From positions 53,303,842 through 53,367,841 of the forward strand of contig JBAIZL010000003.1 of assembly GCA_036971475.1 (NCBI GenBank): DNA of 64,000 nt. The letters are read 5' to 3'. Below, one piece after another: positions 21,337 to 36,500 of the stretch (positions are counted from its first letter, which is position 1; each line of letters begins with the position of its first letter). The position numbers were made by a program, and so were the translations under genes. The stretch is from Prosapia bicincta. Its lineage: Eukaryota; Arthropoda; Insecta; Hemiptera; Cercopidae. The notes beneath the pieces are model-generated. The model had not been told where the DNA came from. It was given only the letters and a program-made list of their open reading frames with translations, and did no database searches.

Positions 21337-24300
21337 ACTTTCGATTTTTCTATTATATACGACCTAGATATGAAATAACAACCCAAATAATATCAGGAAC
21401 ACACCTATCACTGCCCAAATCGCTGCAGTCACGCCCGTTGAAGTATAAATACCGCCCTATTGAAGAAATGCTATGTTTGTACTTCCTTCTCACACCTTCA
21501 TCCACCCATAAGGACTAAATCCCGCCCAAAACTGATATAGACGTTTTATTTATCGTTCATTAGGGTGAATGACCTCAATTTAGAGTAAATAATCTAAAAT
21601 AAACAGACTATTGTTGTTCTACTTTCGATTTTTCTATTATATACGACCTAGATATGAAATAACAACCCAAATAATATCAGGAACACACCTATCACTGCCC
21701 AAATCGCTGCAGTCACGTCCGTTGAAGTATAAATACCGCCCTATTGAAGAAATGCTATGTTTGTACCTCCTTCTCACACTTACATCCACCCATAAGGACT
21801 AAATCCCGCCCAAAACTGATAATAGAGGTTTTATTTATCGTTCATTATTGTGAATGACCTCAATTTAGAGTAAATAATCTAAAATAAACAGACTATTGTT
21901 GTTCTACTTTCGATTTTTCTAATATATACGATCTAGATATGAAATAACAACTTAAATAATATCAGGAACACACCTATCACTGCCCAAATCGCTCCAGTCA
22001 CGCCCGTTGAAGTATAAATACCGCCCTATTGAAGAAATGCTATGTTTGTACCTCCTTCTCACACCTACATCCACCCATAAGGACTAAATCCCGCCCAAAA
22101 CTGATTATAGACGTTTTATTTATCGTTCATTAGGGTGAATGACCTCAATTTAGAGTAAATAATCTAAAATAAACAGACTATTGTTGTTCTACTTTCGATT
22201 TTTCTAATATATACGATCTAGATATGAAATAACAACCCAAATAATACCAGGAACACACCTATCACTGCCCAAATCGCTACAGTCACGCCCGTTGAAGTAT
22301 AAATACCGCCCTTTTGAAGAAATGCTATGTTTGTATCTCCTTGTCACACCTACATCCACCCATAAGGACTAAATCCCACCCAAAACTGATTATAGACGTT
22401 TTACTTATCGTTCATTAGGGTGAATGACCTCAATTTAGAGTACATAATCTAAAATAAACAGACTATTTTTCACCTACTTTCAATTTTTCTATTATATACG
22501 ACCTAGATATGAAATAACAACTTAAATAATATCAGGAACACACCTATCACTGCCCAAATCGCTCCAGTCACGCCCGTTGAAGTATAAATACCGCCCTATT
22601 GAAGAAATGCTATGTTTGTACCTCCTTCTCACACCTACATCCACCCATAAGGACTAAATCCCGCCCAAAACTGATATAGACGTTTTATTTATCGTTCATT
22701 AGGGTGAATGACCTCAATTTAGAGTAAATAATCTAAAATAAACAGACTATTGTTGACCTACTTTCGATTAATCTATTATATACGAGCTAGATATGAAATA
22801 ACAACTTAAATAATATCAGGAACACACCTATCACTGCCCAAATCGCTCCAGTCATGCCCGTTGAAGTATAAATACCGCCCTATTGAAGAAATGCTATGTT
22901 TGTACCTCCTTCTCACACCCATTTGCACCCTAAAGGACTAAATCCCGCCCAAAACTGATATGGACGTTTTACTTATCGTTCATTAGGGTGAATGACCTCA
23001 ATTTAGAGTACATAATCTAAAATAAACAGACTATTTTTCACCTACTTTCGATTTTTCTATTATATACGACCTAGATATGAAATAACAACTTAAATAATAT
23101 CAGAAACACACCTATCACTGCCCAAATCGCTCCAGTCACGCCCGTTGAAGTATAAATACCGCCCTATTGAAGAAATGCTATGTTTGTACCTCCTTCTCAC
23201 AACTACAACCACCCATAAGGACTAAATCCCGCCAAAAACTGATATAGACGTTTTATTTATCGTTCATTAGGGTGAATGACCTCAATTTAGAGTAAATAAT
23301 CTAAAATAAACAGACTATTGCTGTTCTACTTTCGATTTTTCTAATATATACGACCTAGATATGAAATAACAACCCAAATAATACCAGGAACACACCTATC
23401 ACTGCCCAAATCGCTCCAGTCACGCCCGTTGAAGTATAAATACCGCCCTATTGAAGAAATGCTATGTTTGTACCTCCTTCTCACACCTACATCCACCCAT
23501 AAGGACTAAATCCCGCCCAAAACTGATTATAGACGTTTTATTTATCGTTCATTAGGGTGAACCACCTCAATTTAGAGTACATAATCTAAAATAAACAGAC
23601 TATTGTTGTTCTACTTTCGACTTTTCTAATATATACGATCTAGATATGAAATAACAACTTAAATAATATCAGGAACCCACCTATCACTGCCCAAATCGCT
23701 CCAGTCACGCCCGTTGAAGTATAAATACCGCCCTATTGAAGACATGCTATGTTTGTACCTCCTTCTCACACCTACATCCACCCATAAGGACTAAATCCCG
23801 CCCAAAACTGATTATAGACGTTTTATTTATCGTTCATTAGGGTGAACCACCTCAATTTAGAGTACATAATCTAAAATAAACAGACAATTGTTGTTCTACT
23901 CTCGATTTTTCTATTATATACGACCTAGATATGAAATAACAACTTAAATAATATCAGGAACACACCTATCACTGCCCAAATCGCTACAGTCACGCCCGTT
24001 GAAGTATAAATACCGCCCTATTGAAGAAATGCTATGTTTGTACTTCCTTGTCACACCTACATCCACCCATAAGGCCTAAATCCCGCCCAAAACTGATAAT
24101 AGACGTTTTATTTATCGTTCATTAGGGTGAATGACCTCAATTTAGAGTACATAATCTAAAATAAACAGACTATTGTTGACCTACTTTCGATTTTTCTAAT
24201 ATATACGATCTAGATATGAAATAACAACTTAAATAATATCAAGAACACACCTATCACTGCCCAAATCGCTCCAGTCACGCCCGTTGAAGTATAAATACCG

Positions 24301-24456
24301 CCCTATTGATGAAATGCTATGTTTGTACCTCCTTCTCACACCTACATCCACCCATAAGAACTAAATCCCGCCCAAAACTGATATAGACGTTTTATTTATC
24401 GTTCATTAGGGTGAATGACCTCAATTTAGAGTAAATAATCTAAAATAAACAGACTA
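21337..24456. repeat. Satellite: more divergent left-edge monomers
   Basis: The first 11 monomers differ most from the interior type. Examples are TTTTTCACCTACTTTC near 22467 and 23034, CCCATTTGCACCCTAAAGGA near 22918, and private changes such as TTGTCACACC and TATTGTTGACC. Divergence at an array edge with homogenised interior is the usual pattern for satellites evolving by unequal exchange. Confidence 0.8.
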
Positions 24457-24899
24457 TTGTTGTTCTACTTTCGATTTTTCTATTATATACGACCTAGATA
24501 TGAAATAACAACCCAAATAATATCAGGAACACACCTATCACTGCCCAAATCGCTCCAGTCACGCCCGTTGAAGTATAAATACCGCCCTATTGAAGGAAGT
24601 CTATGTTTGTACCTCCTTCTCACACATACATCCACTCATAAGGACTAAATCCCGCTTAAAACTGATAATATACGTTTTATTTATCGTTCATTATGGCGAA
24701 CCACCTCAATTTAGAGTAAATAATCTAAAATAAACAGACTATTGTTGACCTACTTTCGATATTTCTAATATATACGATCTAGATATGAAATAACAACTTA
24801 AATAATATCAGGAACACACCTATCACTGCCCAAATCGCTCCAGTCACGCCCGTTGAAGTATAAATACCGCCCTATTGATGAAATGCTATGTTTGTACCT

Positions 24900-27800
24900 C
24901 CATCTATCACCTACATCCACCCATAAGGACTAAATCCCGCCCAAAACTGATTATAGACGTTTTATTTATCGTTTATTAGGGTGAATGACCTCAATTTAGA
25001 GTAAAACATCTAAAATAAACAGACTATTGTTGTTCTACTTTCGATTTTTCTAATATATACGATCTAGATATGAAATAACAACTTAAATAATATCAGGAAC
25101 ACACCTATTACTGCCCAAATCGCTCCAGTCACGCCCGTTGAAGTATAAATACCGCCCTATTGAAGGAATGCTATGTTTGTACCTCCTTCTCACACCTACA
25201 TCCACCCATAAGGACTAAATCCCGCCCAAAACTGATAATATACGCTTTATTTATCGTTCATTAGGGTGAATGACCTCAATTTAGAGTAAATAATCTAAAA
25301 TAAACAGACTATTGTTGTTCTACTTTCGATTTTTCTAATATATACGATCTAGATATGAAATAACAACTTAAATAATATCAGGAACACACCTATCACTGCC
25401 CAAATCGCTCCAGTCACGCCCGTTGAAGTATAAATACCGCCCTATTGAAGGAATGCTATGTTTGTACTTCCTTCTCACACCTACATCCACCCATAAGGAC
25501 TAAATCCCTCCCAAAACTGATTATAGACGTTTTATTTATCGTTCATTAGGGTGAATGACCTCAATTTAGAGTAAATAATCTAAAATAAACAGACTATTGT
25601 TGTTCTACTTTTGATTTTTCTAATATATACGATCTAGATATGAAATAACAACTTAAATAATATCAGGAACACACCTATCACTGCCCAAATCGCTCCAGTC
25701 ACGCCCGTTGAAGTATAAATACCGCCCTATTGAAGGAATGCTATGTTTGTACCTCCTTCTCACACCTACATCCACCCATAAGGACTAAATCCCGCCCAAA
25801 ACTGATTATAGACGTTTTATTTATCGTTCATTAGGGTGAATGACCTCAATTTAGAGTAAATAATCTGAAATAAACAGACTATTGTTGTTCTACTTTCGAT
25901 TTTTCTAATATATACGATCTAGATATGAAATAACAACTTAAATAATATCAGGAACACACCTATCACTGCCCAAATCGCTCCAGTCACGCCCGTTGAAGTA
26001 TAAATACCGCCCTATTGAAGGAAGTCTATGTTTGTCCCTCCTTCTCACACCTACATCCACCCATAAGGACTAAATCCCGCCCAAAACTGATTATAGACGT
26101 TTTATTTATCGTTCATTATTGTGAATGACCTCAATTTAGAGTAAATAATCTAAAATAAACAGACTATTGTTGTTCTACTTTTGATTTTTCTAATATATAC
26201 GATCTAGATATGAAATAACAACTTAAATAATATCAGGAACACACCTATCACTGCCCAAATCGCTGCAGTCACGCCCGTTGAAGTATAAATACCGCCCTAT
26301 TGAAAAAATGATATGTTTGTACCTCCTTCTCACACCTACATCCACCCATAAGGACTAAATCCCGCCCAATACTGATATAGACGTTTTATTTATCGTTCAT
26401 TAGGGTGAATGACCTCAATTTAGAGTAAATAATCTAAAATAAACAGACTATTGTTGTTCTACTTTCGATTTTTCTATTATATACGACCTAGATATGAAAT
26501 AACAACCCAAATAATATCAGGAACACACCTATCACTGCCCAAATCGCTGCAGTCACCCCCGTTGAAGTATAAATACCGCCCTATTGAAGGAATGCTATGT
26601 TTGTACCTCCTTCTCACACCTACATCCACCCATAAGGACTAAATCCCGCCCAAAACTGATAATATACGTTTTATTTATCGTTCATTAGGGTGAATGACCT
26701 CAATTTAGAGTAAATAATCTAAAATAAACAGACACTTGTTGTTCTACTTTCGATTTTTCTATTATATACGAACTAGATATGAAATAACAACCCAAATAAT
26801 ATCAGGAACACACCTATCACTGCCCAAATCGCTGCAGTCACGCCCGTTGAAGTATAAATACCGCCCTATTGAATGAATGCTATGTTTGTACCTCCTTCTC
26901 ACACCTACATCCACCCATAAGGACTAAATTCCGCCCAAAACTGATAATATACGTTTTATTTATCGTTCATTAGGGTGAATGACCTCAATTTAGAGTAAAT
27001 AATCTAAAATAAACAGACTATTGTTGACCTACTTTCGATTTTTCTAATATATACGATCTAGATATGAAATAACAACTTAAATAATATCAGGAACACACCT
27101 ATCACTGCCCAAATCGCTCCAGTCACGCCCGTTGAAGTATAAATACCGCCCTATTGATGAAATGCTATGTTTGTACCTCCTTCTCACACCTACATCCACC
27201 CATAAGAACTAAATCCCGCCCAAAACTGATATAGACGTTTTATTTATCGTTCATTAGGGCGAACCACCTCAATTTAGAGTAAATAATCTAAAATAAACAG
27301 ACTATTGTTGACCTACTTTCTTTTTTCCTAATATATACGATCTAGATATGAAATAACAACTTAAATAATATCAGGAACACACCTATCACTGCCCAAATCG
27401 CTCCAGTCACGCCCGTTGAAGTATAAATACCGCCCTATTGATGAAATGCTATGTTTGTACCTCCATCTCACACCTACATCCACCCATAAGGACTAAATCC
27501 CGCCCAAAACTGATTATAGACGTTTTATTTATCGTTCATTAGGGTGAATGACCTCAATTTAGAGTAAATAATTTAAATAAACAGACTATTGTTGTTCTAC
27601 TTTCGATTTTTCTAATATATACGATCTAGATATGAAATAACAACTTAAATAATATCAGGAACACACCTATTACTGCCCAAATCGCTAAAGTCACGCCCGT
27701 TGAAGTATAAATACCGCCCTATTGAAGGAATGCTATGTTTGTACCTCCTTCTCACACCTACATCCACCCATAAGGACTAAATCCCGCCCAAAACTGATTA

Positions 27801-30510
27801 TAGACGTTTTATTTATCGTTCATTAGGGTGAATGACCTCAATTTAGAGTAAATAATCTAAAATAAACAGACTATTGTTGTTCTACTTTCGATTTTTCTAA
27901 TATATACGATCTAGATATGAAATAACAACTTAAATAATATCAGGAACACACCTATCACTGCCCAAATCGCTCCAGTCACGCCCGTTGAAGTATAAATACC
28001 GCCCTATTGAAGGAATGCTATGTTTGTACTTCCTTCTCACACCTACATCCACCCATAAGGACTAAATCCCTCCCAAAACTTATTATAGACGTTTTATTTA
28101 TCGTTCATTAGGGTGAATGACCTCAATTTAGAGTAAATAATCTAAAATAAACAGACTATTGTTGTTCTACTTTTGATTTTTCTAATATATACGATCTAGA
28201 TATGAAATAACAACTAAAATAATAATAGGAACACACCTATCACTGCCCAAATCGCTCCAGTCACGCCCGTTGAAGTATAAATACCGCCCTATTGAAGGAA
28301 TGCTATGTTTGTACCTCCTTCTCACACCTACATCCACCCATAAGGACTAAATCCAGCCCAAAACTGATTATAGACGTTTTATTTATCGTTCATTAGGGTG
28401 AATGACCTCAATTTAGAGTAAATAATCTAAAATAAAGAGACTATTGTTGTTCTACTTTCGATTTGTCTAATATATACGATCTAGATATGAAATAACAACA
28501 TAAATAATATCAGGAATACACCTATCACTGCCCAAATCGCTCCAGTCACGTCCGTTGAAGTATAAATACCGCCCTATTGAAGGAATGCTTTGTTTGTACC
28601 TCCTTCTCACACCTACATCCACCCATAAGGACTAAATCCCGCCTAAAACTGATAATATACGTTTTATTTATCGTTCATTAGGGTGAATGACCTCAATTTA
28701 GAGTAAATAATCTAAAATAAACAGACTATTGTTGTTCTACTTTCGATTTTTCTAATATATACGATCTAGATATGAAATAACAACTTAAATAATATCAGGA
28801 ACACACCTATCACTGCCCAAATCGCTCCAGTCACGCCCGTTGAAGTATAAATACCGCCCTATTGAAGGAAGTCTATGTTTGTCCCTCCTTCTCACACCTA
28901 CATCCACCCATAAGGACTAAATCCCGCCCAAAACTGATTATAGACGTTTTATTTATCGTTCATTATTGTGAATGACCTCAATTTAGAGTAAATAATCTAA
29001 AATAAACAGACTATTGTTGTTCTACTTTTGATTTTTCTAATATATACGATCTAGATATGAAATAACAACTTAAATAATATCAGGAACACACCTATCACTG
29101 CCCAAATCGCTGCAGTCACGCCCGTTGAAGTATAAATACCGCCCTATTGAAAAAATGATATGTTTGTACCTCCTTCTCACACCTACATCCACCCATAAGG
29201 ACTAAATCCCGCCCAATACTGATATAGACGTTTTATTTATCGTTCATTAGGGTGAATGACCTCAATTTAGAGTAAATAATCTAAAATAAACAGACTATTG
29301 TTGTTCTACTTTCGATTTTTCTATTATATACGACCTAGATATGAAATAACAACCCAAATAATATCAGGAACACACCTATCACTGCCCAAATCGCTGCAGT
29401 CACCCCCGTTGAAGTATAAATACCGCCCTATTGAAGGAATGCTATGTTTGTACCTCCTTCTCACACCTACATCCACCCATAAGGACTAAATCCCGCCCAA
29501 AACTGATAATATACGTTTTATTTATCGTTCATTAGGGTGAATGACCTCAATTTAGAGTAAATAATCTAAAATAAACAGACTATTGTTGTTCTACTTTCGA
29601 TTTTTCTATTATATACGACCTAGATATGAAATAACAACCCAAATAATATCAGGAACACACCTATCACTGCCCAAATCGCTGCAGTCACGCCCGTTGAAGT
29701 ATAAATACCGCCCTATTGAAGGAATGCTATGTTTGTACCTCCTTCTCACACCTACATCCACCCATAAGGACTAAATTCCGCCCAAAACTGATAATATACG
29801 TTTTATTTATCGTTCATTAGGGTGAATGACCTCAATTTAGAGTAAATAATCTAAAATAAACAGACTATTGTTGACCTACTTTCGATTTTTCTAATATATA
29901 CGATCTAGATATGAAATAACAACTTAAATAATATCAGGAACACACCTATCACTGCCCAAATCGCTCCAGTCACGCCCGTTGAAGTATAAATACCGCCCTA
30001 TTGATGAAATGCTATGTTTGTACCTCCTTCTCACACCTACATCCACCCATAAGAACTAAATCCCGCCCAAAACTGATATAGACGTTTTATTTATCGTTCA
30101 TTAGGGCGAACCACCTCAATTTAGAGTAAATAATCTAAAATAAACAGACTATTGTTGACCTACTTTCTTTTTTTCTAATATATACGATCTAGATATGAAA
30201 TAACAACTTAAATAATATCAGGAACACACCTATCACTGCCCAAATCGCTCCAGTCACGCCCGTTGAAGTATAAATACCGCCCTATTGATGAAATGCTATG
30301 TTTGTACCTCCATCTCACACCTACATCCACCATAAGGACTAAATCCCGCCCAAAACTGATTATAGACGTTTTATTTATCATTCATTAGGGTGAATGACCT
30401 CAATTTAGAGTAAATAATCTAAAATAAACAGACTATTGTTGTTCTACTTTCGATTTTTCTAATATATACGATCTAGATATGAAATAACAACTTAAATAAT
30501 ATCAGGAACA
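24900..30510. repeat. Satellite: two successive higher-order blocks of 9 and 10 monomers
   Basis: Rare variants repeat in the same order about 2.56-2.85 kb apart: CTATTACTGCCC at about 25105, 27666 and 30513; the rare GAAAAAATGATATG at about 26302 and 29149; CACCCCCGTT in the monomers starting near 26451 and 29298; ACTTTCTTTTTT near 27316 and 30162. The second block holds one more monomer (about 28441-28725) than the first. Related blocks follow at 31.5-32.6 kb and 34.4-36.3 kb. Confidence 0.8.
29298..29774. repeat. Satellite: adjacent pair of minor-subfamily monomers (example)
   Basis: Most monomers read CTAATATATACGATCTAG then AACTTAAAT. A minority reads CTATTATATACGACCTAG then AACCCAAAT, the three differences usually occurring together. 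This is one of several places where two minor-type monomers are adjacent; others are near 26451/26736 and 35845/36130. Single ones are near 21611, 24457, 31575, 34423, 44102, 49224, 50648, 56630 and 62892. The A to T change removes a stop, which is why 63-codon frames appear only in this subfamily. Confidence 0.8.
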
Positions 30511-33500
30511 CACCTATTACTGCCCAAATCGCTAAAGTCACGCCCGTTGAAGTATAAATACCGCCCTATTGAAGGAATGCTATGTTTGTACCTCCTTCTC
30601 ACACCTACATCCACCCATAAGGACTAAATCCCGCCCAAAACTTATTATAGACGTTTTATTTATCGTTCATTAGGGTGAATGACCTCAATTTAGAGTAAAT
30701 AATCTAAAATAAACAGACTATTGTTGTTCTACTTTTGATTTTTCTAATATATACGATCTAGATATGAAATAACAACTTAAATAATATCAGGAACACACCT
30801 ATAACTGCCCAAATCGCTAAAGTCACGCCCGTTGAAGTATAAATACCGCCCTATTGAAGGAATGCTATGTTTGTACCTCCTTCTCACACCTACATCCACC
30901 CATAAGGACTAAATCCCGCCCAAAACTGATTATAGACGTTTTATTTATCGTTCATTAGGGTGAATGACCTCAATTTAGAGTAAATAATCTAAAATAAACA
31001 GACTATTGTTGTTCTACTTTCGATTTGTCTAATATATACGATCTAGATATGAAATAACAACTAAAATAATAATAGGAACACACCTATCACTGCCCAAATC
31101 GCTCCTGTCACGCCCGTTGAAGTATAAATACCGCCCTATTGAAGGAATGCTATGTTTGTACCTCCTTCTCACACCTACATCCACCCATAAGGACTAAATC
31201 CCGCCCAAAACTGATTATAGACGTTTTATTTATCGTTCATTAGGGTGAATGACCTCAATTTAGAGTAAATAATCTAAAATAAACAGACTATTGTTGTTCT
31301 ACTTTCGATTTTTCTAATATATACGATCTAGATATGAAATAACAACCTAAATAATATCAGGAACACACCTATCACTGCCCAAATCGCTCCAGTCACGCCC
31401 GTTGAAGTATAAATACCGCCCTATTGATGAAATGCTATGTTTGTACCTCCTTCTCACACCTACATCCACCCATAAGAACTAAATCCCGCCCAAAACTGAT
31501 ATAGACGTTTTATTTATCGTTCATTAGGGTGAATGACCTCAATTTAGAGTAAATAATCTAAAATAAACAGACTATTGTTGTTCTACTTTCGATTTTTCTA
31601 TTATATACGACCTAGATATGAAATAACAACCCAAATAATATCAGGAACACACCTATCACTGCCCAAATCGCTGCAGTCACGCCCGTTGAAGTATAAATAC
31701 CGCCCTATTGATGAAATGCTATGTTTGTACCTCCTTCTCACACCTACATCCACCCATAAGGACTAAATACCGCCCAAAACTGATAATATACGTTTTATTT
31801 ATCGTTCATTAGGGTGAATGACCTCAATTTAGAGTAAATAATCTAAAATAAACAGACTATTGTTGTTCTACTTTCGATTTGTCTAATATATACGATCTAG
31901 ATATGAAATAACAACTTAAATAATATCAGGAACACACCTATCACTGCCCAAATCGCTCCAGTCACGCCCGTTGAAGTATAAATACCGCCCTATTGAAGGA
32001 ATGCTATGTTTGTACCTCCTTCTCACACCTACATCCACCCATAAGGACTAAATCCCGCCCAAAACTGATTATAGACGTTTTATTTATCGTTCATTAGGGT
32101 GAATGACCTCAATTTAGAGTAAATAATCTAAAATAAACAGACTATTGTTGTTCTACTTTCGATTTGTCTAATATATACGATCTAGATATGAAATAACAAC
32201 TTAAATAATATCAGGAATACACCTATCACTGCCCAAATCGCTCCAGTCACGCCCGTTGAAGTATAAATACCGCCCTATTGAAGGAATGCTATGTTTGTCC
32301 CTCCTTCTCACACCTACATCCACCCATAAGGACTAAATCCCGCCCAATACTGATATAGACGTTTTATTTATCGTTCATTAGGGTGAATGACCTCAATTTA
32401 GAGTAAATAATCTAAAATAAACAGACTATTGTTGTTCTACTTTCGATTTTTCTATTATATACGACCTAGATATGAAATAACAACCCAAATAATATCAGGA
32501 ACACACCTATCACTGCCCAAATCGCTGCAGTCACCCCCGTTGAAGTATAAATACCGCCCTATTGAAGGAATGCTATGTTTGTACCTCCTTCTCACACCTA
32601 CATCCACCCATAAGGACTAAATCCCGCCCAAAACTGATAATATACGTTTTATTTATCGTTCATTAGGGTGAATGACCTCAATTTAGAGTAAATAATCTAA
32701 AATAAACAGACTATTGTTGTTCTACTTTTGATTTTTCTAATATATACGATCTAGATATGAAATAACAACTTAAATAATATCAGGAACACACCTATCACTG
32801 CCCAAATCGCTAAAGTCACGCCCGTTGAAGTATAAATACCGCCCTATTGAAGGAATGCTATGTTTGTACCTCCTTCTCACACCTACATCCACCCATAAGG
32901 ACTAAATCCCGCCCAAAACTGATTATAGACGTTTTATTTATCGTTCATTAGGGTGAATGACCTCAATTTAGAGTAAATAATCTAAAATAAACAGACTATT
33001 GTTGTTCTACTTTCGATTTGTCTAATATATACGATCTAGATATGAAATAACAACTAAAATAATAATAGGAACACACCTATCACTGCCCAAATCGCTCCAG
33101 TCACGCCCGTTGAAGTATAAATACCGCCCTATTGAAGGAATGCTTTGTTTGTACCTCCTTCTCACACCTACATCCACCCATAAGGACTAAATCCCGCCCA
33201 AAACTGATAATATACGTTTTATTTATCGTTCATTAGGGTGAATGACCTCAATTTAGAGTAAATAATCTAAAATAAAATGACTATTGTTGTTCTACTTTCG
33301 ATTTTTCTAATATATACGATCTAGATATGAAATAACAACTTAAATAATATCAGGAACACACCTATCACTGCCCAAATCGCTCCAGTCACGCCCGTTGAAG
33401 TATAAATACCGCCCTATTGAAGGAATGCTATGTTTGTACTTCTTTCTCACACCTACATCCACCCATAAGGACTAAATCCCTCCCAAAACTTATTATAGAC

Positions 33501-36500
33501 GTTTTATTTATCGTTCATTAGGGTGAATGACCTCAATTTAGAGTAAATAATCTAAAATAAACAGACTATTGTTGTTCTACTTTTGATTTTTCTAATATAT
33601 ACGATCTAGATATGAAATAACAACTTAAATAATATCAGGAACACACCTATCACTGCCCAAATCGCTAAAGTCACGCCCGTTGAAGTATAAATACCGCCCT
33701 ATTGAAGGAATGCTATGTTTGTACCTCCTTCTCACACCTACATCCACCCATAAGGACTAAATCCCGCCCAAAACTGATTATAGACGTTTTATTTATCGTT
33801 CATTAGGGTGAATGACCTCAATTTAGAGTAAATAATCTAAAATAAACAGACTATTGTTGTTCTACTTTCGATTTGTCTAATATATACGATCTAGATATGA
33901 AATAACAACTAAAATAATAATAGGAACACACCTATCACTGCCCAAATCGCTCCAGTCACGCCCGTTGAAGTATAAATACCGCCCTATTGAAGGAATGCTT
34001 TGTTTGTACCTCCTTCTCACACCTACATCCACCCATAAGGACTAAATCCCGCCCAAAACTGATAATATACGTTTTATTTATCGTTCATTAGGGTGAATGA
34101 CCTCAATTTAGAGTAAATAATCTAAAATAAAATGACTATTGTTGTTCTACTTTCGATTTTTCTAATATATACGATCTAGATATGAAATAACAACTTAAAT
34201 AATATCAGGAACACACCTATCACTGCCCAAATCGCTCCAGTCACGCCCGTTGAAGTATAAATACCGCCCTATTGATGATATGCTATGTTTGTACCTCCTT
34301 CTCACACCTACATCCACCCATAAGAACTAAATCCCGCCCAAAACTGATATAGACGTTTTATTTATCGTTCATTAGGGTGAATGACCTCAATTTAGAGTAA
34401 ATAGTCTAAAATAAACAGACTATTGTTGTTCTACTTTCGATTTTTCTATTATATACGACCTAGATATGAAATAACAACCCAAATAATATCAGGAACACAC
34501 CTATCACTGCCCAAATCGCTGCAGTCACGCCCGTTGAAGTATAAATACCGCCCTATTGATGAAATGCTATGTTTGTACCTCCTTCTCACACCTACATCCA
34601 CCCATAAGGACTAAATACCGCCCAAAACTGATAATATACGTTTTATTTATCGTTCATTAGGGTGAATGACCTCAATTTAGAGTAAATAATCTAAAATAAA
34701 CGGACTATTGTTGACCTACTTTCGATTTTTCTAATATATACGATCTAGATATGAAATAACAACTTAAATAATATCAGGAACACACCTATCACTGCCCAAA
34801 TCGCTCCAGTCACGCCCGTTGAAATATAAATACCGCCCTATTGATGAAATGCTATGTTTGTACCTCCATCTCACACCTACATCCACCCATAAGGACTAAA
34901 TCCCGCCCAAAACTGATATAGACGTTTTATTTATCGTTCATTATGGCGAACCACCTCAATTTAGAGTAAATAATATAAATAAACAGACTATTGTTGACCT
35001 ACTTTCGATTTGTCTAATATATACGATCTAGATATGAAATAACAACTTAAATAATATCAGGAATACACCTATCACTGCCCAAATCGCTCCAGTCACGCCC
35101 GTTGAAGTATAAATACCGCCCTATTGAAGGAATGCTATGTTTGTACCTCCTTCTCACACCTACATCCACCCATAAGGACTAAATCCCGCCCAAAACTGAT
35201 AATATACGTTTTATTTATCGTTCATTAGGGTGAATGACCTCAATTTAGAGTAAATAATCTAAAATAAACAGACTATTGTTGTTCTACTTTCGATTTTTCT
35301 AATATATACGATCTAGATATGAAATAACAACTTAAATAATATCAGGAACACACCTATCACTGCCCAAATCGCTCCAGTCACGCCCGTTGAAGTATAAATA
35401 CCGCCCTATTGAAGGAAGTCTATGTTTGTCCCTCCTTCTCACACCTACATCCACCCATAAGGACTAAATCCCGCCCAAAACTGATTATAGACGTTTTATT
35501 TATCGTTCATTATTGTGAATGACCTCAATTTAGAGTAAATAATCTAAAATAAACAGACTATTGTTGTTCTACTTTTGATTTTTCTAATATATACGATCTA
35601 GATATGAAATAACAACTTAAATAATATCAGGAACACACCTATCACTGCCCAAATCGCTGCAGTCACGCCCGTTGAAGTATAAATACCGCCCTATTGAAGA
35701 AATGCTATGTTTGTACCTCCTTCTCACACCTACATCCACCCATAAGGACTAAATCCCGCCCAATACTGATATAGACGTTTTATTTATCGTTCATTAGGGT
35801 GATTGACCTCAATTTAGAGTACATAATCTAAAATAAACAGACTATTGTTGTTCTACTTTCGATTTTTCTATTATATACGACCTAGATATGAAATAACAAC
35901 CCAAATAATATCAGGAACACACCTATCACTGCCCAAATCGCTGCAGTCACCCCCGTTGAAGTATAAATACCGCCCTATTGAAGGAATGCTATGTTTGTAC
36001 CTCCTTCTCACACCTACATCCACCCATAAGGACTAAATCCCGCCCAAAACTGATAATATACGTTTTATTTATCGTTCATTAGGGTGAATGACCTCAATTT
36101 AGAGTAAATAATCTAAAATAAACAGACTATTGTTGTTCTACTTTCGATTTTTCTATTATATACGACCTAGATATGAAATAACAACCCAAATAATATCAGG
36201 AACACACCTATCACTGCCCAAATCGCTGCAGTCACGCCCGTTGAAGTATAAATACCGCCCTATTGAAGGAATGCTATGTTTGTACCTCCTTCTCACACCT
36301 ACATCCACCCATAAGGACTAAATTCCGCCCAAAACTGATAATATACGTTTTATTTATCGTTCATTAGGGTGAATGACCTCAATTTAGAGTAAATAATCTA
36401 AAATAAACAGACTATTGTTGTTCTACTTTCGATTTTTCTAATATATACGATCTAGATATGAAATAACAACTTAAATAATATCAGGAACACACCTATCACT

